From assembly GCA_001768235.1 (NCBI GenBank), contig MENK01000010.1, forward strand, positions 5,540 to 57,779: DNA of 52,240 nt. The letters run 5' to 3'. The notes beneath the pieces are model-generated. The model ran no database searches. It saw only the letters and a list, made by a program, of their open reading frames with translations, and had not been told where the DNA came from. Position 1 is the stretch's first letter. Each line of letters starts with the position of its first letter. Source of the stretch: Bacteroidetes bacterium GWB2_32_14. GTDB taxonomy: Bacteria > Bacteroidota > Bacteroidia > Bacteroidales > UBA12077. Positions 1-8,882 of this stretch are shown piece after piece. The position numbers and the translations under genes are program-made.

Positions 1-1
1 A

Positions 2-1201
2 AGCAGAAAAATTCATAGAAAATTATTAGAACTAATAGATATTTCGCAGGTAAGTTGCAGAAATATTAACAAACCTAAAACAGATATTGAAAAATCATTA
101 ACTGAAATTTGGTCAGAAGTGTTGAATATTTCTCAAGAAGAAATAAGTGTAACGGCTAACTTTTTTGCCATAGGGGGGCATTCATTAAAAGCTTCGTCTT
201 GTATCAATAAGTTAAAAAAATATTTTGATGTAAATATTTCATTAATTGAAATATTTAAAAATCCAACAATTATTCAATTGGCTGCTTTTATTCAAATGAA
301 TGAATCAAAAAAAATTATAGAAGATGATAATTTAGTATTGTTGAAAGAAGGCGATGTTAATGCGACAAATATATTCCTGATACATGATGCCGGCGGAGAA
401 GTGGATGGTTATATTGAATTTTGCAAACAAGCTAATGATAGAATCAATTATTGGGGAATTAGAGCAGGAAGTCTTAAAAAATATGAGCCCGTTAATATTA
501 CTGTAGAACAACTTGCTAATAGATATATTAAATGCTTAAAAAAAGTACAAAAACATGGAGAATATAATATAGCAGGATGGTCCTTAGGGGGAACAATTGC
601 TTTTGAAATGGTTAGGCAATTGGAACAAGAAAAGAAAAAGGTTCGATTTCTTGGAATTATAGATTCTATGCCACCAAGTATAAATGAAGATATTAAAGTG
701 AAAGAATTTTCAGTCGAATCCGAATTAAGCTGGATTCGAAATTATTTTGATGATGTTGAAATCATAACAGGATTTAATATCAAAATAAACCTTGATGATT
801 TCTGGTTTAATGTAATTAATTATTTAAAAAATGTAGATGGGGCAAGCGAGATAATAAAGGGAGAAATTATGAAAAATATTGGGTTTGATATTAAAGAATA
901 CCAAAAAGTGTCAATTGAAGAATTGGTAAAATATATGAATTTTACACGAAGCTTAGGTAGAGCATGTAATTATTATATCCCGGGTAATGTTATTAATTCA
1001 CAAATAAATTATTTTGCAGCAGGATGTTCTAAAAGCAGAATAATTGTTGCCTGGCAAGGCTTTTCTTCGAAAAATATGATCGTAAAAGAAGTAGAAGGAA
1101 ATCACTTTTCAATATTTACTCAACCGAATGTTAAGAGTCTATATAAGAAGTTTTTTGAATGTTTTATTAGCCGTGAAAATATGGTCTTATTTGAAAATTA
1201 G
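2..1201 (+). CDS. NRPS C-terminal fragment: carrier protein plus type I thioesterase (partial)
   Basis: This is the end of a nonribosomal peptide synthetase. The frame is open to the left edge of the window, so the 5' part lies outside and no start codon is visible. A peptidyl carrier domain comes first; its FFAIGGHSLKA motif places the phosphopantetheine serine at codon 182-184. A thioesterase domain follows, with the nucleophile motif GWSLGG (Ser codon 581-583), a downstream IDSMPP segment that may hold the acid, and a C-terminal GNHFSIF histidine (codon 1103-1105). A C-terminal thioesterase is what releases or cyclises the finished peptide in this family, so this should be the last module of the assembly line. 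The PPTase at 12043 could activate the carrier and the type II thioesterase at 10505 could edit it. The peptide cannot be predicted because no adenylation domain is visible. Confidence 0.93.
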   Translation, partial: SRKIHRKLLELIDISQVSCRNINKPKTDIEKSLTEIWSEVLNISQEEISVTANFFAIGGHSLKASSCINKLKKYFDVNISLIEIFKNPTIIQLAAFIQMNESKKIIEDDNLVLLKEGDVNATNIFLIHDAGGEVDGYIEFCKQANDRINYWGIRAGSLKKYEPVNITVEQLANRYIKCLKKVQKHGEYNIAGWSLGGTIAFEMVRQLEQEKKKVRFLGIIDSMPPSINEDIKVKEFSVESELSWIRNYFDDVEIITGFNIKINLDDFWFNVINYLKNVDGASEIIKGEIMKNIGFDIKEYQKVSIEELVKYMNFTRSLGRACNYYIPGNVINSQINYFAAGCSKSRIIVAWQGFSSKNMIVKEVEGNHFSIFTQPNVKSLYKKFFECFISRENMVLFEN

Positions 1202-1256
1202 TATCTAATAAAGCACGAATAACGAATTTGTATAAATATAATACCTGGTATAAATT

Positions 1257-4200
1257 ATGAAAAAAAAAATGTATCAATATGTGTTTGTCGTAATATCTGC
1301 ATTTTTAATATCAAGCGGTTCATTATTTGCTCAAGCAAATATAGGTCAGGATTCATATGAGGATATATATGAAAAAATTGAATCCGTTCTGAAAAAAGCA
1401 GATATTCCCGGATTATCTTTCACGCTTGTTGATAAAAATAATGTTTATATAAAGAGTTTTGGATATGCAGATATTGAGAATAAAATTCCTGTTACTTCAA
1501 AGACTTTGTTTGAATTAGGTTCTACTTCAAAGGCTTTTACTGCATTGGCAATACTGCAAATGGAAAAAGATAGCTTAATTAGACTGGATGACTTCGTGTC
1601 TTATTACCTTCCCTGGTTTAAACTGATATATGATGGAGCTGAAGTTCAAATAACCATAAAACAATTATTACATCATACTTCAGGAGTTCCAATGGAAGCA
1701 ATTTCAGGAATCCCCCAGGGAGAGAGTGATGATATGCTTGAAAAAACTGTTCGTATAATTAATGAATTGAAATTAAAAAGACTGCCCGGTAAAAAATACG
1801 AGTATTCAACAATCAACTACGATATTCTGGGATTAATAATAGAGAAGGTTAGCAATCTTTCATTCGAAGAGTATTTAAGAGAACATATTTTTGCCCCTCT
1901 AGAGTTAGAATCTACTTCTGTAGGAAAACCTGTAAATAATTATTTCGCGAAGGGGTATAAAATAAGTTTTTTTTCACCAAGGGAGTATTATGCTCCAAAA
2001 TACAGGGGAAATAACCCTGCTGGATACGTAATATCAAATGGAGATGATATGGCTAAATGGTTAAAATATCAACTCTCCATTGATACAAATAGTTTTGATG
2101 GCATAATAAATAAATCTCATCTTCCCGATTTAACTGTTACTCCCCATGGATTAGCATCTTATGCTTCAGGTTGGATGGTGGAGCCCTATGGTGACATTAA
2201 AATATACCACGAGGGTTTAAACCCTAATTTTTCTTCATTTGTTGGATTCCTTCCTGATAAAAAAATAGGTATTGCAATATTAGCAAACTCTAATAGTAAC
2301 TATGCTGCATATTTAGGAAATATTATCCTGAAAACTTTAAATAATGATGAAATTTCAGAAATCTCGGAACCTGAAAATAGTCTTGATAAGATTTTTTCAC
2401 TGATTTCTATTATTCTTATTGTATTTCTAACGGGAATTTTTGTTTTGTTAGCATGGATAGTAAAAGGAATTATAAAAAAAGAAAGACAGTTTAAGGTACC
2501 TGATTCCAAGTCTGTTTTTAAACTTATAGGATATTTACTTCTTACTTTTCCCTTTATTTATGGAATATATTTACTCCCTGGAGCATTAATGAATTTTTCA
2601 TGGAAAGCTGCTGTTGTTTGGGCACCGAATAGCTACTATATAGGATGTGTTTTGTTCATATGCGCAGTACTTGGAACCTGGATTTTAAGCATAATATCTG
2701 CTATAATTCCTACGAGAAGTCAATACTACAGATCGTTACCCACGATTGTTGTGCTTAGTATAATGTCTGGATTAGCTAATATGATCATAATTTTATTATT
2801 AATTAATGCCATAGGAAGTGAAGCAAAACTCGCTTACCTTTTATATTATTTTATCTTAGTATTGGTATTCTATATTTCAAGCAGAAAGGTTGTTCAGGTA
2901 AAATTAATAAATATATCCTTGTCTGTTGTTTATGAATTACGCATGAAATTAATAAACAAGATATTTTTATCATCATTTCAGAAGTTTGAGAAAATAGATA
3001 ACGGACGTGTGTATGCTACATTAAATCAAGATACAGCAACAATATCTAATTCTGTAAATATAGTAATAAGCCTGATAACTAATATTATAACAATAGTTGG
3101 AGTTTTTGTTTATTTGGGAACAATATCATTAACTGCAACAGTAATAATTCTTACGGTTATAGCTTGCATAGCAATTTTGTATTTTGTGGTTAGTAAAAGA
3201 ACAATGATTCTGTTTGAGCAAGTTAGAGATACAGCAAATATATTTTCGGGCTTGATTGATGGTTTGTTATATGGGTTTAAAGAGTTAAGCTTATCGGGTT
3301 TGAAGAAAAATGAATACACCAATGAAATAGAAGCTTCTTGCTCAGAATTAAAAAATAAATCCGGGTTAGCATTCTTAAAATTTGTAAATTCATTTTTGAT
3401 AGGTGAAACTCTTCTCATTATGGTTTTGGGTACTGTAAGTTTCCTTATTCCATTTTTATTTCCCGAAATACCAAATTATAAATTACTTGGATTTATTATG
3501 ATTGTATTGTACCTGATAGGGCCTATAAACGGGGTCTTAAATTCTATACCTAATATTTTGCAGATTAAAGTGTCGTGGAAAAGAATAAAAGGCTTTATCG
3601 ATGAAATAAACCCGGATTTGAGAATAACAGACATTTTGAAAGTAAAAAATACAAGTTTAATTGTTAAAAACCTATCAGTTCATGGATTAGTTTTTGAGTA
3701 TAAAAATAGTGAAGAAGAAAGTCCTTTTAAGGTTGGCCCAATTAATTTAAATGTTAATAGCGGAGAAATTCTATTTGTTATCGGAGGAAATGGTAGTGGT
3801 AAATCTACATTAGCAAACCTGCTAACAGGCTTATATACTTCCGATGAAGGTTTTATAGAGATTAATAACAAAAGAGTCAATAATAATGAACTTGGCGATT
3901 ATTTTTCAACAATATTCAGCAATAATCACATTTTTAAGAAGCTTTATGGTGTTAATACAGATAATAAAAAAGAAGAACAGGATTATTTACTCAAATTATT
4001 GCGATTAGAAGAAAAGGTTAGTATTAATAATGGTTCATTTTCAACCATTGATTTATCTAACGGGCAACGTAAAAGATTATCATTAATGAAGTGCTTTTTA
4101 GAGAATTCGCAGATATTCCTTTTCGATGAATGGGCTGCAGATCAGGACCCGGAATACAAAAAAATATTTTATAGAAAATTACTCCCCGAGATGAAAAAAC

Positions 4201-4322
4201 AAGGTAAAATAATTATTGCAATTACCCACGATGATAATTATTTTGATGTTGCTGATCGAATAATAAAAATGAATAATGGTGAAATGAAGGAGTTGATTCA
4301 TCAGGAGTATATAAATTTATAG
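1257..4322 (+). CDS. ClbP/ZmaM-like periplasmic serine peptidase fused to a cyclic-peptide (PvdE/SyrD) ABC exporter
   Basis: A 1021-aa fusion. Residues 1-25 look like a signal peptide ending in LFAQA. Residues 35-360 form a serine beta-lactamase/penicillin-binding-like domain with S89-T-S-K92 (SxxK), Y183-S-T (in place of Y-x-N) and H318-E-G320 (the KTG position). About three membrane helices follow (381-405, 422-445, 462-485), then a SyrD/PvdE-type transporter: further membrane segments from 495, Walker A GGNGSGKST (843-851), signature LSNGQ (933-937), Walker B with the family-typical DEWAADQDP (957-965) and H-loop His991. In colibactin and zwittermicin systems a peptidase of this type removes an N-acyl-D-Asn prodrug group in the periplasm, and ZmaM carries the peptidase and exporter in one chain. 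That role is inferred here; the domain calls are clear. The gene starts 55 bp after the NRPS stop and is probably co-transcribed with it. Confidence 0.9.
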   Translation: MKKKMYQYVFVVISAFLISSGSLFAQANIGQDSYEDIYEKIESVLKKADIPGLSFTLVDKNNVYIKSFGYADIENKIPVTSKTLFELGSTSKAFTALAILQMEKDSLIRLDDFVSYYLPWFKLIYDGAEVQITIKQLLHHTSGVPMEAISGIPQGESDDMLEKTVRIINELKLKRLPGKKYEYSTINYDILGLIIEKVSNLSFEEYLREHIFAPLELESTSVGKPVNNYFAKGYKISFFSPREYYAPKYRGNNPAGYVISNGDDMAKWLKYQLSIDTNSFDGIINKSHLPDLTVTPHGLASYASGWMVEPYGDIKIYHEGLNPNFSSFVGFLPDKKIGIAILANSNSNYAAYLGNIILKTLNNDEISEISEPENSLDKIFSLISIILIVFLTGIFVLLAWIVKGIIKKERQFKVPDSKSVFKLIGYLLLTFPFIYGIYLLPGALMNFSWKAAVVWAPNSYYIGCVLFICAVLGTWILSIISAIIPTRSQYYRSLPTIVVLSIMSGLANMIIILLLINAIGSEAKLAYLLYYFILVLVFYISSRKVVQVKLINISLSVVYELRMKLINKIFLSSFQKFEKIDNGRVYATLNQDTATISNSVNIVISLITNIITIVGVFVYLGTISLTATVIILTVIACIAILYFVVSKRTMILFEQVRDTANIFSGLIDGLLYGFKELSLSGLKKNEYTNEIEASCSELKNKSGLAFLKFVNSFLIGETLLIMVLGTVSFLIPFLFPEIPNYKLLGFIMIVLYLIGPINGVLNSIPNILQIKVSWKRIKGFIDEINPDLRITDILKVKNTSLIVKNLSVHGLVFEYKNSEEESPFKVGPINLNVNSGEILFVIGGNGSGKSTLANLLTGLYTSDEGFIEINNKRVNNNELGDYFSTIFSNNHIFKKLYGVNTDNKKEEQDYLLKLLRLEEKVSINNGSFSTIDLSNGQRKRLSLMKCFLENSQIFLFDEWAADQDPEYKKIFYRKLLPEMKKQGKIIIAITHDDNYFDVADRIIKMNNGEMKELIHQEYINL

Positions 4323-4363
4323 TGTGATATTGTATAATTTGATTCTAAAGTAAAGTTTATACT

Positions 4364-5452
4364 ATGGATAGTTATAAAAATGTAGAAACAACAGCAAACC
4401 CAGACAATTTGGGTGTTAAAATTGAAAGGCCTGTAGTGATATCTGGCCCGTGTAGTGCAGAATCCAGAGAACAGGTTATTAATACGGCGTTACAACTTCA
4501 TAAATTGGGAATTAAAATTTTTCGGGCAGGGATATGGAAACCTCGCTCTAGACCTGGGAATTATATGGGTAGTGGCAGTGTTGGTCTGGAATGGTTAAAA
4601 GAAGTAAAGCAGCTTACCGGTATGTTGACAGCTGTTGAAGTGGCAACAAAAGACCATGTGGAGGAAGCTTTAAAAAATGATGTTGACATTTTATGGATAG
4701 GAGCCAGAACAACTGTAAACCCATTTGCTGTTCAGGAATTAGCAGAAAGTATGAAAGGTACTAATAAGCAAGTTTTAATAAAAAATCCAATTAATCCTGA
4801 TTTAGATTTATGGATTGGAGCAATCGAAAGACTTGTTAAAGTTGGAATTTCTAATATTGGGGTTATTCACAGAGGATTTTCTTTATATAAAAACAAAAAA
4901 TATAGAAACGAACCTTTATGGCAAATACCTTTAGATCTTAAGGAGTGTTTTCCTAATTTATTTATGATATGTGATCCTAGTCATATTTGTGGAAATACAG
5001 AACTTATTTATGAAGTTTCACAAAAGGCTTTAGACCTTAACTTTGATGGACTAATGATAGAGTCTCATATTAATCCATCCAAGGCATTAAGTGATGCTAA
5101 ACAGCAGATTACTCCATTAGAACTCGATACACTTTTAAAAAAATTAAGGATTCGTAAGCAGAATTTGGATTTCAGCTATTCTCTCGATAATTTAAGAAAA
5201 ATAATAGATGAAAAAGATTTTGAGCTAATTAGAATTTTATCTGATCGAATGAACGTTGTAAAAAAAATCGGAGAAATAAAAAAAGAAAATAATATTTTAA
5301 TTTTACAGAGAGACAGATGGGAAAGTATTTTACATAACATAAAACTTTTTAGCGAAGAATTTGATGTCAACACGGAATTTTTAACGAATGTTTTTAAATT
5401 AATTCATCAAGAATCAATTAATCAGCAGTCTATTTTAATGAATAAAGATTAA
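4364..5452 (+). CDS. bifunctional 3-deoxy-7-phosphoheptulonate synthase / chorismate mutase (type II)
   Basis: Makes DAHP from phosphoenolpyruvate and erythrose 4-phosphate, and converts chorismate to prephenate. Residues 22-262 are the DAHP synthase domain, with GPCSAES (28-34), WKPRSRPG (58-65), IKNP (139-142), IHRGFS (168-173) and DPSHICG (204-210). Residues 272-350 are an AroQ-type chorismate mutase helix bundle with R278, D282, R295, K306 and R318 in the expected pattern. The synthase-first fusion is common in Bacteroidota. The gene sits 41 bp after the exporter and 12 bp before the next gene, inside the NRPS run and away from other aromatic-pathway genes. It may therefore be a dedicated copy that feeds aromatic building blocks to the peptide, but it could equally be the only housekeeping copy; the window cannot tell. 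Confidence 0.93.
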   Translation: MDSYKNVETTANPDNLGVKIERPVVISGPCSAESREQVINTALQLHKLGIKIFRAGIWKPRSRPGNYMGSGSVGLEWLKEVKQLTGMLTAVEVATKDHVEEALKNDVDILWIGARTTVNPFAVQELAESMKGTNKQVLIKNPINPDLDLWIGAIERLVKVGISNIGVIHRGFSLYKNKKYRNEPLWQIPLDLKECFPNLFMICDPSHICGNTELIYEVSQKALDLNFDGLMIESHINPSKALSDAKQQITPLELDTLLKKLRIRKQNLDFSYSLDNLRKIIDEKDFELIRILSDRMNVVKKIGEIKKENNILILQRDRWESILHNIKLFSEEFDVNTEFLTNVFKLIHQESINQQSILMNKD

Positions 5453-5464
5453 TGTAATTATAAA

Positions 5465-6172
5465 ATGCATCCTGTTGAATTAAAGCCTGTATTTCTGTTT
5501 GCTGATAGTCAATTCCTGTTTTATTGGAACGAGTCAGGGTTGTTTTTAGATAAAATCAAATATTTTTTGCCTAAGGAGATTAATGGTGATGAAATAAAAG
5601 CAGCATATATTGGAGCTTCAAATGGAGATGATCCGCAGTTTTATGAAATATTTGAGATAGCAATGCAGCAAATTGAAATTAGGAATTGCCGGATGATTAA
5701 ATCCAATCCTGATAAAGATGATAATGAATTTCTGAAAAGAGCTGATATAATATTGCTGGCCGGAGGCAATACTGAAAAAGGCTGGGATGTTATAAAACGC
5801 AATGGCTGGGATGATATAATTACCTGCAAGTATTTTACAGGTGCTATTCTGATAGGAATATCCGCAGGAGCTATTCAATTGGGGGCAAAAGGATTCCAAG
5901 AAAGCAATGATGAAAAAATAAAGGGATTCAATACTTTACAATTAGTCCCATTTATAATTGATGTACATGCAGATGATAATTGGCTTAATCTAATTAAGCG
6001 AGTTGAGTCTGAGAAAGGTCAATTTAAAGGGTATGGAATTCCATATGGCGCAGGAATTATTTATTATCCCGATATGTCATTAGAAACTGTTCAGTTTTCT
6101 TGTATTGAAATAATTAAAAATGGGGAAAATACATTAAAATCAAAAGTTTTACTTTCATCAAGCTTGTATTAA
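5465..6172 (+). CDS. peptidase S51-like protein (cyanophycinase / PepE superfamily)
   Basis: A 235-aa cytoplasmic protein with no signal peptide. The segment LLAGGNTEKGWDVI (97-110) followed by GISAGAIQLG (131-140) is the oxyanion and nucleophile-elbow signature of the S51 family, with Ser133 as the likely nucleophile. IDVHADD (165-171) supplies a plausible catalytic His168. Members include cyanophycinase, which cleaves beta-Asp-Arg, and alpha-aspartyl dipeptidase PepE. The length fits PepE-like enzymes, but overall similarity to either looks low. It is only 12 bp downstream of the DAHP synthase gene and so probably in the NRPS operon. A role in processing or detoxifying the peptide inside the cell is an inference from position. 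The substrate is unknown. Confidence 0.72.
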   Translation: MHPVELKPVFLFADSQFLFYWNESGLFLDKIKYFLPKEINGDEIKAAYIGASNGDDPQFYEIFEIAMQQIEIRNCRMIKSNPDKDDNEFLKRADIILLAGGNTEKGWDVIKRNGWDDIITCKYFTGAILIGISAGAIQLGAKGFQESNDEKIKGFNTLQLVPFIIDVHADDNWLNLIKRVESEKGQFKGYGIPYGAGIIYYPDMSLETVQFSCIEIIKNGENTLKSKVLLSSSLY

Positions 6173-6546
6173 GTAAATATTAAATATGAGTCATGTGGCG
6201 TAAGTTATTGATATTCATCTATTAATATAGATCGAAAAGCCTGATTAAATTTCAGAATTATAAAAACTATTGCTGGAAATATTGAAGAGACGGAAAGACA
6301 ATAGAAATTTATCTTATCAGTTTTAAATACAAAATTAAGATAAATTATTGGGGCTCTTGGCAACCATAATTTATGGATGTTTCCCGGTTAAATCACGAAA
6401 AGTTTAAAAGGAATTGAAAAATATAGTTGGTTAGTGTTAATATTCCAGGAGTTGTTACAAAAAAATGAATAATAAACTTGGGTAATGAATTTAGGTTACA
6501 GACAGAAAAATAAGAAAACAAATAAAATTAGTAAAGAAAACGTAAT
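6173..6546. other. 374-bp non-coding gap before htpG
   Basis: No open frame with recognisable similarity was found on either strand. The most regular feature is a perfect inverted repeat of AATTTATCTT (6306-6315) and AAGATAAATT (6337-6346) around a 21-nt spacer. It could be a protein-binding site or a weak hairpin, or chance in such AT-rich DNA. No CIRCE heat-shock operator and no clear TAnnTTTG promoter box was seen. This is the longest gap in the NRPS region, so htpG probably has its own promoter here. Confidence 0.5.
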
Positions 6547-8511
6547 ATGTCCCAAAAAACAGGAAGTAAAAAAGTTTGTACTTTTCAAGCTGAAACAAAG
6601 GAGTTGTTGAATTTAATGATTAACTCTTTATACACACACAGAGAGATATTTTTAAGAGAATTAATTTCAAACGCTTCTGATGCTATAGATAAAATTCATT
6701 TTCAATCTTTAACCGATCATGAATTATTAGGTGATGATGTGGAACTTAAGATTGAAATAGAAGTAGATAAGCAGAATAAGACGCTTATAATTTCTGATAA
6801 TGGAATTGGGATGACTTATGATGAAGTAATAGAAAATATTGGAACTATTGCTAAATCAGGGACAAAAGCATTTGCCGGGAGATTAAAAGAGAGTGATAAA
6901 ATAGATTTAATAGGCAAGTTTGGAGTTGGTTTTTATTCATCTTTTATGGTTGCCAAAAATGTTGAAATTATAACACGATCAGCAAAAGCGGAAAAAGGAG
7001 TAAAATGGGTTTCAGAAGGAGATGGAAGCTATACTATTGAAGAATTTGATACAAATACAAGAGGCACAAAAATTACTTTATTTTTGCGAGATGATGCAAC
7101 CGATTCATCGAATCCGGAAGAAGATTTCTCCAATCAATATACAATCCAAAATTTAATAAAAAAATATTCGAATTATATCAGTTACCCTATTCACATGGAT
7201 TTCTACAGGGAAGAAACTCCGCGTGATAAAGATGGAAAAACAATAGAAGGTGCTGAACCGGAAACAATAATTGATAATAAGGTACTGAATTCTATCACTC
7301 CAATTTGGAAGAAAGATAAGAAAGAAATAACTAATGATGAATACTTCCAGTTTTATAAACATCATTTCCATGATTGGAACGAATTTGCCGATGTTATTCA
7401 TTTGAATTTGGAGGGAAAGATCGAATTTACAGCCTTGCTATTTATTCCGTCAAAAGCATCTTCTGATTTATATGACAGAGATTTTTCAAAAGGAATTCAT
7501 CTGTATTCAAATAATGTCTTTATAATGAATGATTGTAAAGATATTTTACCCGAACACCTGAGATTTGTTCGCGGATTGTTGGATTCTCCTGATTTTTCTT
7601 TAAATATTTCAAGGGAGATTTTGCAACATGATGCACAGCTCAAAGTTATTGGCAAAACCCTTGAAAAAAAAATTATTGAAGCCTTAAAAAAACTTCTAAA
7701 GGAGAATAGGGAAAAGTATGAAGAGATTTGGCCGGAATTTGGGAAAGCTTTAAAAGGAGGAATTTATATGGAGTATAAAAATAAGGAAAAGCTTGAAGAT
7801 TTGTTGTTATTTTATTCATCAGGCAATGATAAAATGACTACTTTAAATGAATATATTGAGCGTATGCCTGAAGGTCAGAAAGAGATTTATTATGCTGCAG
7901 CAAAAGATATTAATACAATCAAAAGAATGCCTCAACTAGAGATTTTTAAAGAAAAAAATATTGATGTATTATATTTCGTGGATAAGATAGATGAATTTTT
8001 GACTCAAAATTTAGATAAATATAAGGATATTAAACTTCAATCAGTTACAAGAGAGGATTTTAACTTGGATGGAGTGCTTAAAAAAAATGAAAATATTGAA
8101 CCAAATGAGAAAGCAGAAGATGATAAAAATATAGAGTATAAGGATTTACTTGATGCAATAAAAAAACAACTTGATGGTAAAGTATCAGATGTTAAAATGA
8201 GTAAACGACTGAAATCAAGCCCCGTGTGTTTTGTCAATTCCAATTCTGGTGCTTCATTCAATATGGAGCAGTTACTTAAAGGAGTGAACCAGTTTGCACC
8301 AAAGGCGACAAAAATATTAGAAATCAATCCGAAACATTCAATATTTCCCATAATTGAAAAGGTGTATAAAAACCGAAATGCCAACAATGAATTAAAAAAC
8401 ATAAGCGAAATTCTTTATAACCAAGCTTTATTAATTGAAGGATTTGAATTAGAAAACCCTGTAGATTTCTCTAATTCACTCTGCGAACTCATAACAAAAG
8501 CTTACAACTAA
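6547..8511 (+). CDS. htpG: molecular chaperone HtpG (Hsp90 family)
   Basis: Cytosolic ATP-dependent Hsp90 chaperone of 654 aa, slightly longer than E. coli HtpG. The N-terminal GHKL ATPase shows LISNASDAIDK (about 39-49), DNGIGM (about 88-93) and GKFGVGFYSSFMV (about 122-134). The middle-domain segment HLRFVRGLLDSPDFSLNISR and a C-terminal dimerisation region are complete. It lies between the NRPS-linked genes and the small-protein trio, all on the same strand. HtpG is known to be needed for colibactin, yersiniabactin and albicidin production in Proteobacteria, so its place in an NRPS locus may be functional; that is inference. An internal AAAAGGAGG followed by an in-frame ATG (7768) would give a C-terminal fragment if it were used. 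Confidence 0.98.
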   Translation: MSQKTGSKKVCTFQAETKELLNLMINSLYTHREIFLRELISNASDAIDKIHFQSLTDHELLGDDVELKIEIEVDKQNKTLIISDNGIGMTYDEVIENIGTIAKSGTKAFAGRLKESDKIDLIGKFGVGFYSSFMVAKNVEIITRSAKAEKGVKWVSEGDGSYTIEEFDTNTRGTKITLFLRDDATDSSNPEEDFSNQYTIQNLIKKYSNYISYPIHMDFYREETPRDKDGKTIEGAEPETIIDNKVLNSITPIWKKDKKEITNDEYFQFYKHHFHDWNEFADVIHLNLEGKIEFTALLFIPSKASSDLYDRDFSKGIHLYSNNVFIMNDCKDILPEHLRFVRGLLDSPDFSLNISREILQHDAQLKVIGKTLEKKIIEALKKLLKENREKYEEIWPEFGKALKGGIYMEYKNKEKLEDLLLFYSSGNDKMTTLNEYIERMPEGQKEIYYAAAKDINTIKRMPQLEIFKEKNIDVLYFVDKIDEFLTQNLDKYKDIKLQSVTREDFNLDGVLKKNENIEPNEKAEDDKNIEYKDLLDAIKKQLDGKVSDVKMSKRLKSSPVCFVNSNSGASFNMEQLLKGVNQFAPKATKILEINPKHSIFPIIEKVYKNRNANNELKNISEILYNQALLIEGFELENPVDFSNSLCELITKAYN

Positions 8512-8576
8512 ACAATTATAAGCCTGAAAAGTAAAAATGAAATATAAAAAATTATTAATCCTAAAAATTGACTATT

Positions 8577-8858
8577 ATGGTACAAATTGGAAATGTTCCT
8601 GAAATTAAGGCAGTAAAAAAACATTTAGAAGAACTAAAAGAAAAAGGTCTTGTTTCAGAATGGGAGCTACCCTATGAAAATATCTTAACAAGACTTACAG
8701 CAGCAATATTTTTTTTATCCCCAACAGATGATTCTAAACTTGATGAAATATGGAATGAGTTGGAAGCACATAAAATGTTAACATATAGATTAAATGAAGA
8801 GAAAAAATTATCTCAATTGACTTGGAGAGTAGAATTTAATAAAGGATTTGAATTATAA
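8577..8858 (+). CDS. uncharacterised small protein (NRPS-linked trio, first)
   Basis: About 93 aa, not recognised. The ATG at 8577 is preferred over a TTG nine bases upstream because the protein then starts MVQIGNVPEIKAVKKHL. The sequence alternates a short strand, an acidic and basic helix (EIKAVKKHLEELKEKG), strands and another helix, which suggests a compact alpha/beta fold of the ferredoxin-like kind. There is no signal peptide, no membrane segment and no cysteine. It lies 65 bp after htpG and 24 bp before the next small gene, so the three small genes are probably one transcript. The function is unknown, and membership in the peptide locus is inferred from strand and spacing. Confidence 0.75.
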   Translation: MVQIGNVPEIKAVKKHLEELKEKGLVSEWELPYENILTRLTAAIFFLSPTDDSKLDEIWNELEAHKMLTYRLNEEKKLSQLTWRVEFNKGFEL

Positions 8859-8882
8859 TTATAAATAAAAAAACTAAAAATA

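Noticed and set aside
6230-6420. Possible gene remnant (NYWGSWQP-like frame) in the gap before htpG.
   Set aside because: Frames are short and interrupted, and no family similarity could be recognised.
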